64,000 nt of DNA. Origin: Hormiphora californensis (lineage: Eukaryota > Ctenophora > Tentaculata > Cydippida > Pleurobrachiidae). Positions 49,301 to 61,300 of the stretch are shown in pieces (the stretch's first letter is position 1; every line of letters begins with the position of its first letter). The notes below the pieces were generated by a model. It was not told the DNA's origin and ran no database searches. It saw only the letters and a program-made list of their open reading frames with translations. A program made the position numbers and the translations under genes. The stretch spans positions 2,024,529 through 2,088,528 of the forward strand of contig CM035352.1 of NCBI GenBank assembly GCA_020137815.1, in the 5' to 3' direction.

Positions 49301-52300
49301 TGCTGACCTGTCTTTGGTACAGGTACCGAGGCGAAGTTCGATCGTAGCGCTTCCTTCTTAGTTTGTCTAGAATGACCAAGTCCAGTTTTAAGCCTGGATG
49401 GGGTTTTGTCTGTCGTATGTGAAATCCCAGAGAAATATGTTAGTAGCTCGTTCTCATCTCAAGCACGGTTCTGCATAGTTGGCTTCCACCCACTTTGATT
49501 CAGCAGGGAATCCGTAGTCATTGCACATTCCCCAGTGTGTTGTAGGGCGGCAGCAGAGACGGGCACAGCTACAGCTACTCGATTCGTGTCTGTGCTGTCT
49601 AGTCTCCGTTGGAGAGTTTCGCGCGAATACGTTTGGATTGTTCCACCCGACTCGTTGTGTTCGTTAAAGATTACGCACTTCCAGTCCACTTCCTTGCTCT
49701 TTCTCTTATGGCAGCTTTGATCCAGTTCGTGCGAAGGGCTTGATCCTGGGCAGCAAATAAATCGGTTCGGTATATTGTGAGGCTTCTATTTTGTTGAGCC
49801 AGGCCCAGGTCGAAATCCAGGGTGTCCATTCCCCCTTCTCAGTCTGCGTTCAGGATCTGCCATGTAACACTTTGTCTTCCATTTCTCTACAAGTTCCGCC
49901 TCTAATCTTTTCCCTTCAGGGATTCTGCGTCTTCTGGAAGGTCCAGTTAGCATATCCTCAGTCTGCATTCGCGTGTGGAGGGCACGTATCCTGGGGGTCC
50001 GTAGGAAGTGTGAAGAATGTCACGAGTCCTTGTCTCTCCTTGCACAATGGAAATCTTCAATCCGCTGGAGGCCCTTCCTCCCAGTTTCATGCTGACATAA
50101 GTCGGTCAACGTCACGTTGTTTCTGATGACTCCTCTTCTCAGGATCTTCCTAGAGTAATCATATCTAGTCCACTGGCTTCGGAAGTGGACCAGTCCAGTA
50201 TTCCGGCACCGTAAGTATCACAGGTATTGCCCCAGTGGTGATTGCAGGATGAGGGGTTCTTGCCTTGCAGGTCGAGGAACAACAGTTCTTGACTCTTCCG
50301 AGTGTTATTCTATTTTGACCTTAGCTTTCATTTTCTTGATGTAGAATGCGGTCAACCTCCAGGATGCCGAGACGGGGTGGGGGGTACTTATAGCATCCAT
50401 CTGCCACCTCGGGTATTCTGTCTCCACTCGGTAGGCTTATTCCCTGCATCCGACTTCTGACTCCATCTACTATGTATAGGGCTCCGATTTGGAAGACCAA
50501 AGGACATGTTGATGTCAGTGCTAAATTCTCAGGGACTGCCAAGAGTGTGGAGGTCATCTTTTTGAGCTGGCATACAGGCTTAAGGTCGTCCAGGTATAGG
50601 CGGTGGTTAATCTAATATCGGATCTAGAGCTTTTGGGTAGATATGGTGTAGCCCTTCCTTGGTTAGTTAGGGAGATGGACAAGGGGACAAGCCGAAAATA
50701 AAGGAATCGGGAGACGGCGTCTCTTGGGAAGAGGCCCTCTCTTAGTGTATTGGGCACAGGAAGAGAGAAGCGACGGAGAGAGAGAGAGAGAGAGAGGAGA
50801 CGAGATGAGAGACGAAGCGAGAGCGAGCGGCTGCGCGATGAGAGCTGTTAGCGGCGAGCGCGCGAGCGCGAGCGAGAGCGCGCGCGCGCGGCGCGGCGCG
50901 CGCGAGCGCGCGAGCGCGCAGCGCGCGCGAGATGCAGGGGTAGGCCCACCCACAGCGGAGAAAAAGGGCAAAGGAACGAAAGCGGAACAAAGAGAGAGCA
51001 GAGAGAGCGAGAGCCCGAGCGAGACGAGAGAGAAGAGCGAGAGAGAGATGAGAGAGAGAGAGAGAGCGAGAGAGAGAGAGAGAGGTATGATAAGAAACAA
51101 GAAAAAAACAAAAACAAAAACCTAATAAATGGAACAAGTAGTTTAATATAATTATCAGACTGATACTCTCTCTCTCTCTCCTTCTCTCGCCTCTTCTTCT
51201 TCCTTCCATCTCTCTCTCTCTCTCTCTCTCTCCTCTCTCTCTTCTCTCTCTCTTTCTCTCTCTTTCTCTTTCTCTCTCTCTCAGGTAGTATATATAAACC
51301 ACAGTAAACCACAGTTAAAATCAATTCAATTCTCGTTCAGCAACATCGACTATCCTCTTCGTACATTATGCAATTCAAACACCCTGACACTGGTCTCCGA
51401 CCTTTGAGTTTGTTATGCGCAATTTGCCAGGACGCTATTGATAATGTTGAAACCCCGCTCGCGGTTACCATTTGTAACCATTACTTTTGTGCAACTTGTT
51501 TGTTGCAATGGCTGTTGGTTCGGAGTGAGACGTCCAACTGTCCCTACTGCCGAACGAAGGTCAATCGCATCCGACTGGTTAGTTTCTTTTCTCAGTAAAC
51601 AAAAGTAATTGTTTAGTAATTTGCAGTTAAGTTTGATTTTTTTTGATAAAGCAAACCGCCTGTACATTTTCACGTATCGCGCGCTACCAAGTTCAATTCA
51701 TGCTTTAAGGCAGCGGATTACGGGGGCCACTATCGGTTTGCTTTCTAAATCAGATTTGATTTATTCATTTCTATCATTGCTCCCATCTTCAGGCGAGCTA
51801 TGGGAAGTACCCTCATTGCACGGACGCGGGGAAGCTTCGTTTAATAAATGCTTATAGTTTTGAAAGAGTGAATGGTACATTTGGGATTATTAGAGAGCTT
51901 GAAGAGGGAGAGTTTGAAGAGGGAGTTTATGGTACCCATGGTTAGAGTTGATGACACCATTCACCTCACCTCTAGATGTGGGCGGCGTGGTGTCACCTGA
52001 CTACTACCATCGGAGGTGGTTACAGGCTATTAGAGAGAATAGAGATGAAGTCGGAGCAGATGTGTTGCATAGTATATACGAGGGAGAGAGAGTGTTCAAT
52101 GAGGGCGAGAGAGAGAATGAGATAGGGAGCGAGAGTGAGCGAGATGTTGAGATGGTAGAGACAGACCAGAGTGAACAGCTGAGTGATACTGAGGATGAAC
52201 AATTGAGTGATAGTGATGGAGAGAGTGTTATATTATTGTTATTATTATTATTATTATCATTATTATTCTATGGATTTCTTCCACAAAAAAAAATCTTGCA

Positions 52301-55300
52301 TTCGTGTTCTTTGTTTGACGCAAACACACACACACACACAACAACTGTAACAGCTATGTGACATTTGCATCAGTCACGTGTTCAACTGTAACAGTCACGT
52401 GACCTGACTGTTTCAAAGGGGTTGAAATTCACAGTTTTCCCACTACTGGTGTGGACTGTGGATAGGAACATAAATCATTGTTCTAGGTTTGGTGATCCTA
52501 CCTCGCATTTCGTTTTCTCCCTGATAATAATCAGCTCCTTGTCTCCATCTTCATTACAGGTAAATGTCCCCTTCGCTCCACTCGTCTCATGTTTCAAATC
52601 CCCCGTTCTCGGGTTGATGCACGTGCAAGTATCACCCTCACACTCCATCTTCCTGAAGTTACCCTCCCCATCACACTCCTTATCCCACACACACCCCGGT
52701 AACATGTCAAAGGAGTTGGTAATGTCGAAATAGTATAACCGACACGCCTCCTCTTTCGCCCTCTGACAGTGGCCACGGGTGTCAAACTGCCTACTGCAAG
52801 CCGTACTTCCCCGAGTCATGGTGCCGGCTATTATTTTCCCCGTATCAACATACACACAGGCACAGAATCTACCAAAGCACTGAGTTTCTCGATAGTAGTT
52901 CCCATCGCAACGCAACTGGTATTGGGACCTACACCTCTGAGGGAGGGAGTGAGACGTTGTATTGGGAGCAACTGGTATTGGGACCTACACCTCTGAGGGA
53001 GGGAGTGAGACGTTGTATTGGGGGCAACTGGTATTGGGACCTACACCTCTGAGGGAGTGATCAGACGTTGTATAATTGGGGGCAATTAAAAACTTTAAAC
53101 TCTCTCTCTCTCTCTTGTGCACTTACTGATTTCCTGAGGGCCACATCACAGTGGACCTGGAAGGAGAGTCCGGTAGATCCAGGTATCCGGGTACCTGTAT
53201 CTGAATCCAAACACCAACACACCTCCCCACTACACTGCTTAGACTCATACCTGTCGTTATAGTGTTGCACGTTAGTGTTGCACGTTAGTGTTGCACGTTA
53301 GTGTTGCACGTTTTATTAAGATCATACAGGCCAGGTGAATCAATGCATAATCATACTACTATTCATGATGAAACTAACTGATACCAATTGTTTCTGTATT
53401 ACCGTTCATCAGAGAGGCATTTGAGGGAGTTTAAACAGCCGTCTTTGAATCTCCACTCACTAGTTTGGGAGTTGAACTCCCTCTTACACTTGTTGAACAA
53501 CTCTACAATACAGTTTCCTGGCGGGGGAATGTACTGGGGAGATTCAAGATTACAAATAAAACTGCGTGTGCCGTGCACAAAATACTAAATAAGGTACAAT
53601 TAATTATCCTATACCTCTATCATCCTTGATCCTGGGACACAAGTGGTCCGGTGTGTCCTCCGAGAAGGGAATGTACAGCCCGCTATCTGTATACACACAC
53701 TGACTAACACCTCCAATAACCTGGGGATGTGTGTAACCATTTAGATGCAAATACTCAGGTGTAACCAATTAGATGTAACGGCAACATTGTTACCGTGGTT
53801 ACCATTGTTACCGTGGTTACCATGGTTACCATGGTTATTGGTTACCATACATCACGTAGGGTGCGCTCACCACAACTGTTATACCTGATACGCATAGAAG
53901 CCTCCTGTATAATCACACTCAAGGATGTTCTGTTGGAGGCAGGCAGTGGGTGGTTGGCACTGACTCTTAGTGGCAGTGTTGTTGTCGTGACAGGTGAGCT
54001 GGCACTCTGGGCCCATTGAACCTGATACCATTGTACCATCGGACCGGTGTATACACCTGACAGAGAAAATTAATCAGACTGTCCCTGACAGAAAGAGTTT
54101 ACAAGACGCATATATCCCAAAAGTTTCTTAGAGATAAGGAGGTCAAAGTGGGAAAGTTTCTTATAGATTATGAGGTCAAAGTGGGAAAGTTTCTTAGAGA
54201 TAAGGAGGTCAAAGTGGGAAAGTTTCTTAGAGATAAGGAGGTCAAAGTGGGAAAGTTTCTTAGAGATAAGGAGGTCAAAATGGGAAAGTTTCTTAGAGAT
54301 AAGGAGGTCAAAATGGAAAAGCTTCTTAGAGATAAGGAGGTCAAAGTGGGTAAGTTTCTTAGAGATAAGGAGGTCAAAGTGGGACAAGTTTCTTAGAGAT
54401 AAGGAGGTCAAAGTGGGAAAGTTTCTTGGAGATTAGGAGGTCAAAGTGGGAAAGTTTCTTAGAGATAAGGAGGTCAAAATGGGAAAGTTTCTTAGAGATA
54501 AGGAGGTCAAATTGGGAAAGTTTCTTAGAGATTAGCAGGTCAAAATAGGAAAGTTTCTTAGAGATAAAGAGGTCAAAGTGGGAAAGTTTCTTAGAGATTA
54601 GGAGGTCAAAGTGGGAAAGTTTCTTAGAGATTAGGAGGTCAAAGTGGGGCAAGTTTCTTAGAGATCAGGAGGTCAAAGTGGGAAAGTTTCTTAGAGATAA
54701 GGAGGTCTAAGTGGGAAAGTTTCTTAGAGATAAGGAGGTCAAAGTGAGAAAGTTTCTAAGAGATTGGAAGGTTAAAATGGGAAAGTTTCTTGGAGATTAG
54801 GAGGTCAAAGTGGGAAAATTTCTTAGAGATAAGGAGGTCAAAGTGGGAAAGTTTCTTAGAGATTAGGAGGTCAAAGTGGGAAAGTTTCTTAGAGATAAGG
54901 AGGTCAAAGTGGGAAATTTTCTTAGAGATAAGGAGGTCAAAGTGGGAAAGTTTCTTAGAGATTAGGAAGTCAAAGTGGGAAAGTTTCTTAGAGATAAGGA
55001 GGTCAAAGTGGGAAAGTTTCTTAGATATTAGGAGGTCAAAGTGGGAAAGTTTCTTAGAGATAAGGAGGTCAAAGTGGGAAATTTTCTTAGAGATAAGGAG
55101 GTCAAAGTGGGAAAGTTTCTTAGAGATTAGGAGGTCAAAGTGGGAAAGTTTCTTAGAGATAAGGAGGTCAAAGTGGGAAAGTTTCTTAGAGATTAGGAGG
55201 TCAAAGTGGGGCAAGTTTCTTATTATAATAGTAGAGTCGATAACTACATCGACCTCTCCCAATTGTTCCAGTTTTTGTCACATCTGTTTGGAGCCTCGAC

Positions 55301-58300
55301 ACGACCTCTAAACAGGTGTTACTTTTTCACAAACTGTTTTCATCTTGGTGTAATCAGCAGTTGAAATGTTGCTAATCATAACAAAAACCTGACTAAATTT
55401 TTTCAACTTGGGGTAAAACCATGGGTGTCAAAAGTTAGCTCTAAGTCCCCTGAGTAACCATCCGGAGACTCTAAGAGATATTTCAAGCCGTTCTCCTGTA
55501 ATCATTAATCCCGGTAGAGCACATATTTGAGTATGGACGTACGTGCAATTGCCTACAACCTCAACTTTAATGTATAACGTTAATGTGCGTCTCTCTCTTT
55601 TCTCCCCCTTGAGAAAGAGTTATCTCGCGCGGCGCAACCGCACGTGCGGTTTTTCCAGAGAGAGTGAGAGACATACAATAACATGTAAACAGCCTGCCAG
55701 CGCTCACGTACGTCCGCATTGTATTTTTTTCTCCACCGGGATTAATGATTACGGGAGAACGGCTTGAAATATCTCTTAGAGTCTCCGGATGGTTACTCAG
55801 GGGACCTAGAGCTAACTTTTGACACCCATGGTTTTACCCCAAGTTGAAAAAATTTAGTCAGGTTTTTGTTATGATTAGCAACATTTCAACTGCTGATTAC
55901 ACCAAGATGAAAACAGTTTGTGAAAAAGTAACACCTGTTTAGAGGTCGTGTCGAGGCTCCAAACAGATGTGACAAAAACTGGAACAATTGGGAGAGGTCG
56001 ATGTAGTTATCGACTCTACTATTAGAGATCAGGAGGTCAAAGTGGGAAAGTTTCTTAGAGATTGGGAGGTTAAAATGGGAAAGTTTCTTGGAGATTAGGA
56101 GGTCAAAGTGGGAAAGTTTCTTAGAGATTGGGAGGTTAAAATGGGAAAGTTTCTTGGAGATTAGGAGGTCAAAGTGGGAAAGTTTCTTAAAGATAAGGAG
56201 GTCAAATTGGGAAAGTTTCTTAGAGATAAGGAGGTCAAAGTGGGAAATTTTTTAAAGAGATTAGGAGGTCAAAGTGGGAAAGTTTCTTAGAGATAAGGAG
56301 GTCAAAGTGGGAAAGTTTCTTAGAGATTAGGAGGTCAAAGTGGGAAAGTTTCTTAGAGATTTAAAGGAGGTCAAAGTGGGAAAGTTTCTTAGAGATTAGG
56401 AGGTCAAAGTGGGAAAGTTCCTTAGAGATAGGGAGGTCAAAGTGGGAAAGTTCATTGTTCAGACTGTCTGCCCTGGGTAACACAAGGAGAGAGATAATCC
56501 AAGAATAAACTCAGCAAGGTTCCTGTTGAAATTACCCCCCACACATACCAGCACAGTTCAGGGCTGGGGCACACTTTTGAGATGTATTTCCCATCAACAG
56601 GATCACACTTGTATTCCATACAGTTCTTATTGTCATAAACCCACGTGTTCAGCTCCCTGTTAAACCACACACCACACACGTCCACACGCCTCTGCTGGCA
56701 GTGCGTGTAGACCACCTGGAAACAAACGGGATGTTAGCATGTATACCATCTAAAGAAACAGGAGGGTGGTAGACCAACTAGAAAGAGTGGTGATGATTGT
56801 TGATCATCTCGCTAGTCGATCAGGATCACTCACAGCATATAATCAGTATACAGCATGATTTCTGTCAGCTACACATGAGCTAGTCGATCAGGACTTTTCT
56901 CTCTCACAACATATTACAGCATGTCCTAAAAATATTACCTGTTCCCCATCCTCCGTACACCAAAAGGAGTGTTTCACGCTCTGAGTGTTGGGTATTTGGA
57001 CGCCACTCGTTACGTTGGTGCACCAGCATCTAGCTGTACTGTTATCGCAGTTCATGGGGAAGAATAGTCCGTCCGACCGGCAGCTGCAACAAGGGTTATA
57101 TGTTAAATTCTCTGCATGATAATACAATGTATTGTTTAATTTATATTAATAGATTCAATAGACCCAGCTAATGTCTAAAACCCAGCTAATGTCTAAAACC
57201 GAGTTTTGAAAAATGAAAACAGCCTTGGGCACATCACACTCCTCTAAATTCCCGTTATAGCGAGGTGCCTATAAAAGATACAGAAATATCTCTCATGCTC
57301 ACAGCCCGATGGTTCATCTCTTGTACTAACCTGATGGGCACACAGTTGGCCTCTTTCCGTATGGTGCTGGTACCGGGGATAATGGACTTGGGACAGGCGT
57401 TGTACGAGCTTATCTGGCATTGTGTCCTGTTCTCCTTTACTCTGGGACAACTTCCTGGAACAGGCGTTTGTGTAACCATAGAAACCATGTGTCTGTGTAA
57501 CCATAGAAACCATGTGAGTGTAACCAAGTGTGTGTAACTATAGTAACCATAGTAACCATGTGTGTGAATTGTGTAACCATAGTAACCTGTGTACCTGGAT
57601 AAAAGATGCTCTCCGTATTCTCCATGATATCGCCTGTGTCATAAAACACACAGAAACAGAAGGCAGCATTGCATTGAGTCGACTGGAAATGGCCGCTCTC
57701 ATCGCATGTTAGAGTCTCCTGTTGCTTGCACGGTGTCATGGCCCTCCGGACCCCTTCCTCGTCACACCAATACTCACCCCGACTAGAGAGGGAGGGATAG
57801 ATAGAATTAAAAAGTTGGTTCACCCCGACTAGAGGGGGAGGGATATAGAATTAGAAAGTTGGTTCACCCCGACTAGAGAGGGAGGGATAGATAGAATTAG
57901 AAAGTTGGTTCACCCCGAATAGAGAGGGAGGGAGATAGAATTAGAAAGTTGGTTCACCCCGACTAGAGAGGGAGGGAGATAGAAATAGAAAGTTGGTTCA
58001 CCCCGACTAGATATAGTGGGAGACATCTGTTGATTATTATTCAGTGCACAATAGTCAGAGCATGCAGGCTCTTTTCTGAACAGAAGATTCTTAGGAAAGT
58101 TCAGAAAGTTCCGAAAGGATCCCCATATAATCTCATCCCATTATAATATTCTTTCCCCTCTTGTCTATTCATAATTATCGACAAGAAAGAACATCAAAAT
58201 GGTAGGTTAATAATCTCGTGTGGGGTGCTATCCTTGTTTTGTTCAAACGGGAGAGAGGGTCGAGCAAGGCAACCTACCCATGAGCTTAATTAACAGCTCA

Positions 58301-61300
58301 GAAATAGTGAGCACGCTTACTTGAATGCCCGGTTATCGGTGAATTGCCCAAATCGAGGGTCAACGCAGTGGCACAGTCCATGGCCATTTTCACATTGAAC
58401 TCTCGTGTAGTTACCTGTTTGGAAGAAGTTATATGATAAACCACCTGATCCAATGAAGAATTCTATTCGGAAGGAGAGTCTCGCGGCATATGTCTGACTA
58501 CATGGTTCGGAATATGCCGCGAGACTCTAACCGATCTCCTTACCATCACTCCGCGGCAGGCAACACCTCAATCCTATTCGGAATGATTTCTACTCCAAAT
58601 GGAAAAAAACAGAGTATTGTCCTCGAAAAACTTTTGTAATTACACCCGAAATATAGTAACCATTAGTTACAAATGGTTACCGTTGGTTACCACTCTATAA
58701 TATTTACCGTTAGACTGGCATGTGGGAACACTGCAGCCACTCTCATTCTCCCCACAGCCCGCATCCTCCTCCTTCTGGCACCCCGTCCTATTATCATATT
58801 GGAATGGGCATTCTGCCAGGTCAGCACTCACTGAGGAGAGAGTGAATTCTCACGGGGGGAATATGAAAAAAGGCTGAAGAAAGAGACTATCATGATCGTT
58901 CCGCACCGATATCCCATCACGATTATATCGGGACTAGGGAAAGAAAATATTATTATATGCATTATTATTCATAAAATAGGAAACATAAATCAATTATTAT
59001 ATCGTTATTTACTTTGTAAATGTGGGACGATGCACCTGCAGAATTTTCGTGCAGATATAATCCCTTGAATAATATTGGTTACGAAGTCACCCCTATTATT
59101 GCATATAGGGGTGACAATACCGCCTACCTAAAAATGAAAATTTACAGGACCTTCTCATGAAAAGTTATCGAAAACTTGTCTAAAACCTATCTAAAACGTA
59201 TGGTACTAGTTTGTATAGTAACCAGGACCTGAATTCTACAGAAAGTAACGACCGGTAGCGATTCCACCACATGTTTAACAACAGAGGTGTGTCGCATAAC
59301 TCCTTATATGGGCATAAAATTCCAATCTTGTGGAATTTATTCTGACTCGACTATAGCTTAGTTATCAATGAATCCACCTCTAATACCTTTGGAATGGCAT
59401 TTTGCACATTTCTGAAGCTTTTTGTAGCCAAATTCCAGCATCTTCATAGTTTTCCAAAAACAAAAACAGTGTTAATGGCCAAAATATCGAAAAATTCTGG
59501 TATGTAATGGTAGCTCAGACAATTTCCTCGGTATGTTCAAAAAATTAGAACTTTCTGTTTTGTAGTTTGGACACAGGAATTTTTTTCCCGCCGTACAAGC
59601 GATATTATTACCCCTCCGTGAGCTAGCGCAGAGGGGTAATTTCATTACCAATGAATAATATAGGTTTCAAGTATGTGAGGACACATGATATTATCATTGA
59701 TAAACAGATGTACAAATTAATAATCGATATTATATTAATATAAAAACAAAAGTTGAAACACTCACCTCTTGTCATTACAGCTCCGTTATCAGCAAACACG
59801 CACACACAACCTCCATCACTGCCACACTGCCGCGGTATGAACCTTCCATAGATATCACACTCCATAACCTCCTGTCCTCTACACTCGGTCATCTGCAGTT
59901 TCTTACCCTCCCTGGTACACACAAAGGTACCCTCGCGACCCTGGGTCCGGGGGATAGCCTGCCCCGTTGTTACATTGACACAGGAGCACTGTTGTGAGGT
60001 GAAACAGTGTAGTGGGACAAACTCCCCCACCTCTGTACATGGTACACATGATTTGGGATTGTTATTGTTAGAGCTGCATGAGTTAGTATCCCACTGTAGC
60101 TGACATGTCGTCCTATCATCCAACCTCTCCTTACACTCATCACCATGGTTACCCTGGTTACCATGGTTACCATCACCCTGGTTACCCTGGTTACCATGGA
60201 TTCTAGCTCCACTATCTTTATACACACACCAGCACTCCTTTCCATCACACTGGGTGTTGTTGTAGTGGCCCTCCGCTGTACAAGATGCCTGTGTATCTAG
60301 ATGACAGGGCGTCTGTACCATCCTTCCCTCATCATCACACAGGAACCTTCCAAATCCACTGTGAGTGACGTCATCACTGTGTGTGACGTCACCAGTAATG
60401 GGATGGACACAGTGACACACAGCACCTGTACACTGCCGTCTTACAAACATCCCATCTGCCGTGCACTGGACATGACACTCTCCAGGCCTGTCTAGAGTTC
60501 TGGTCTGGTTGTTGATCACGCTCGGGCATGCCACATCACGTGATCTCTCACATTTGCTCCTGGTATCCTTTCTAGGGGTACACCCTGTACTGTTCACACT
60601 ATACACAGCACCACTATCGGTATACACACAGTAGGCTAGACCATTTGGTGTTTGCTGGACAGGTTCAAAGAGCCCGGTGATATTGTCACACTCCAAAAGG
60701 GTCTGGTTAACACGACATGCAGTCAGCACGTATACACGTCCCTCTTGGGTACACGAGAAGGGCAGAGAAGGGTCTACTGGGGTGTCTGTCACAACTCCTG
60801 TTGTCATGTCAACGCAATAACACTCCTCACCACTGCATTGTTTGGGATGAAACATCCCCTCACTGGTACACTGAACAACACAACCCTGATCTCCATGACA
60901 TCCGTCTCCATGACACACATCTCCATGACACTCGTCTTGCTTCTTCTCGCACCTACTCCTCAAATCATAGGAAGCGGAACAATCCGAATCACGGAGGTTG
61001 ATCTTGCCTGAATCAACATATACACACACCATCTCACCATCAGCAGTCTGCTGCCGGGGTAGGAACAAGCCCTTCTCATCACACTTCAAGGCGGTCTGAT
61101 TCTGACACCCTGTGGACGGAATAACTTCACCAGCTACCGTGCAGTAGAACGCATCATGGGAAATAGTGGGAGCGATAGCAGAACCAGTCTTGACGTCCAC
61201 GCAGAAACAAATGTCCTGACCAATACATTGGCGGGCCTGGTAGAACCCTGTGTTGGTACAAAACTTATCCGAGTAATCTTTGTCACAGTTGAACAGCTCA

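Larger units (their letters stand above)
48554..52447. mobile_element. 3.9-kb element with 26-bp perfect terminal inverted repeats
   Basis: The terminal repeats start AGTAGTGGGAAAACTGTG and match perfectly over 26 bp (48554-48579 and 52422-52447). A perfect 6-bp duplication GGTGTG flanks them (48548-48553 and 52448-52453). A second perfect inverted pair of 35 bp lies inside (49008-49042 and 52341-52375). Contents: a coding-like 3' end (about 48847-49027), LINE remnants (about 49300-50640), GA/TC tracts and a RING-finger gene. The 6-bp target and AG...CT ends recall Polinton/Maverick elements, but no polymerase, integrase, protease or packaging ATPase is present. It sits in the intron after exon 52502-52936 of the thyroglobulin-repeat gene. 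Confidence 0.8.

Noticed and set aside
48554-52447. Naming the RING-carrying element a Polinton
   Set aside because: Only the 6-bp target and AG...CT ends agree; none of the Polinton core proteins is present and the element is far too short.
54148-55311. Long ORFs on both strands (11-residue repeats)
   Set aside because: Produced by the 33-bp satellite unit having no stops; located in a well-defined intron.
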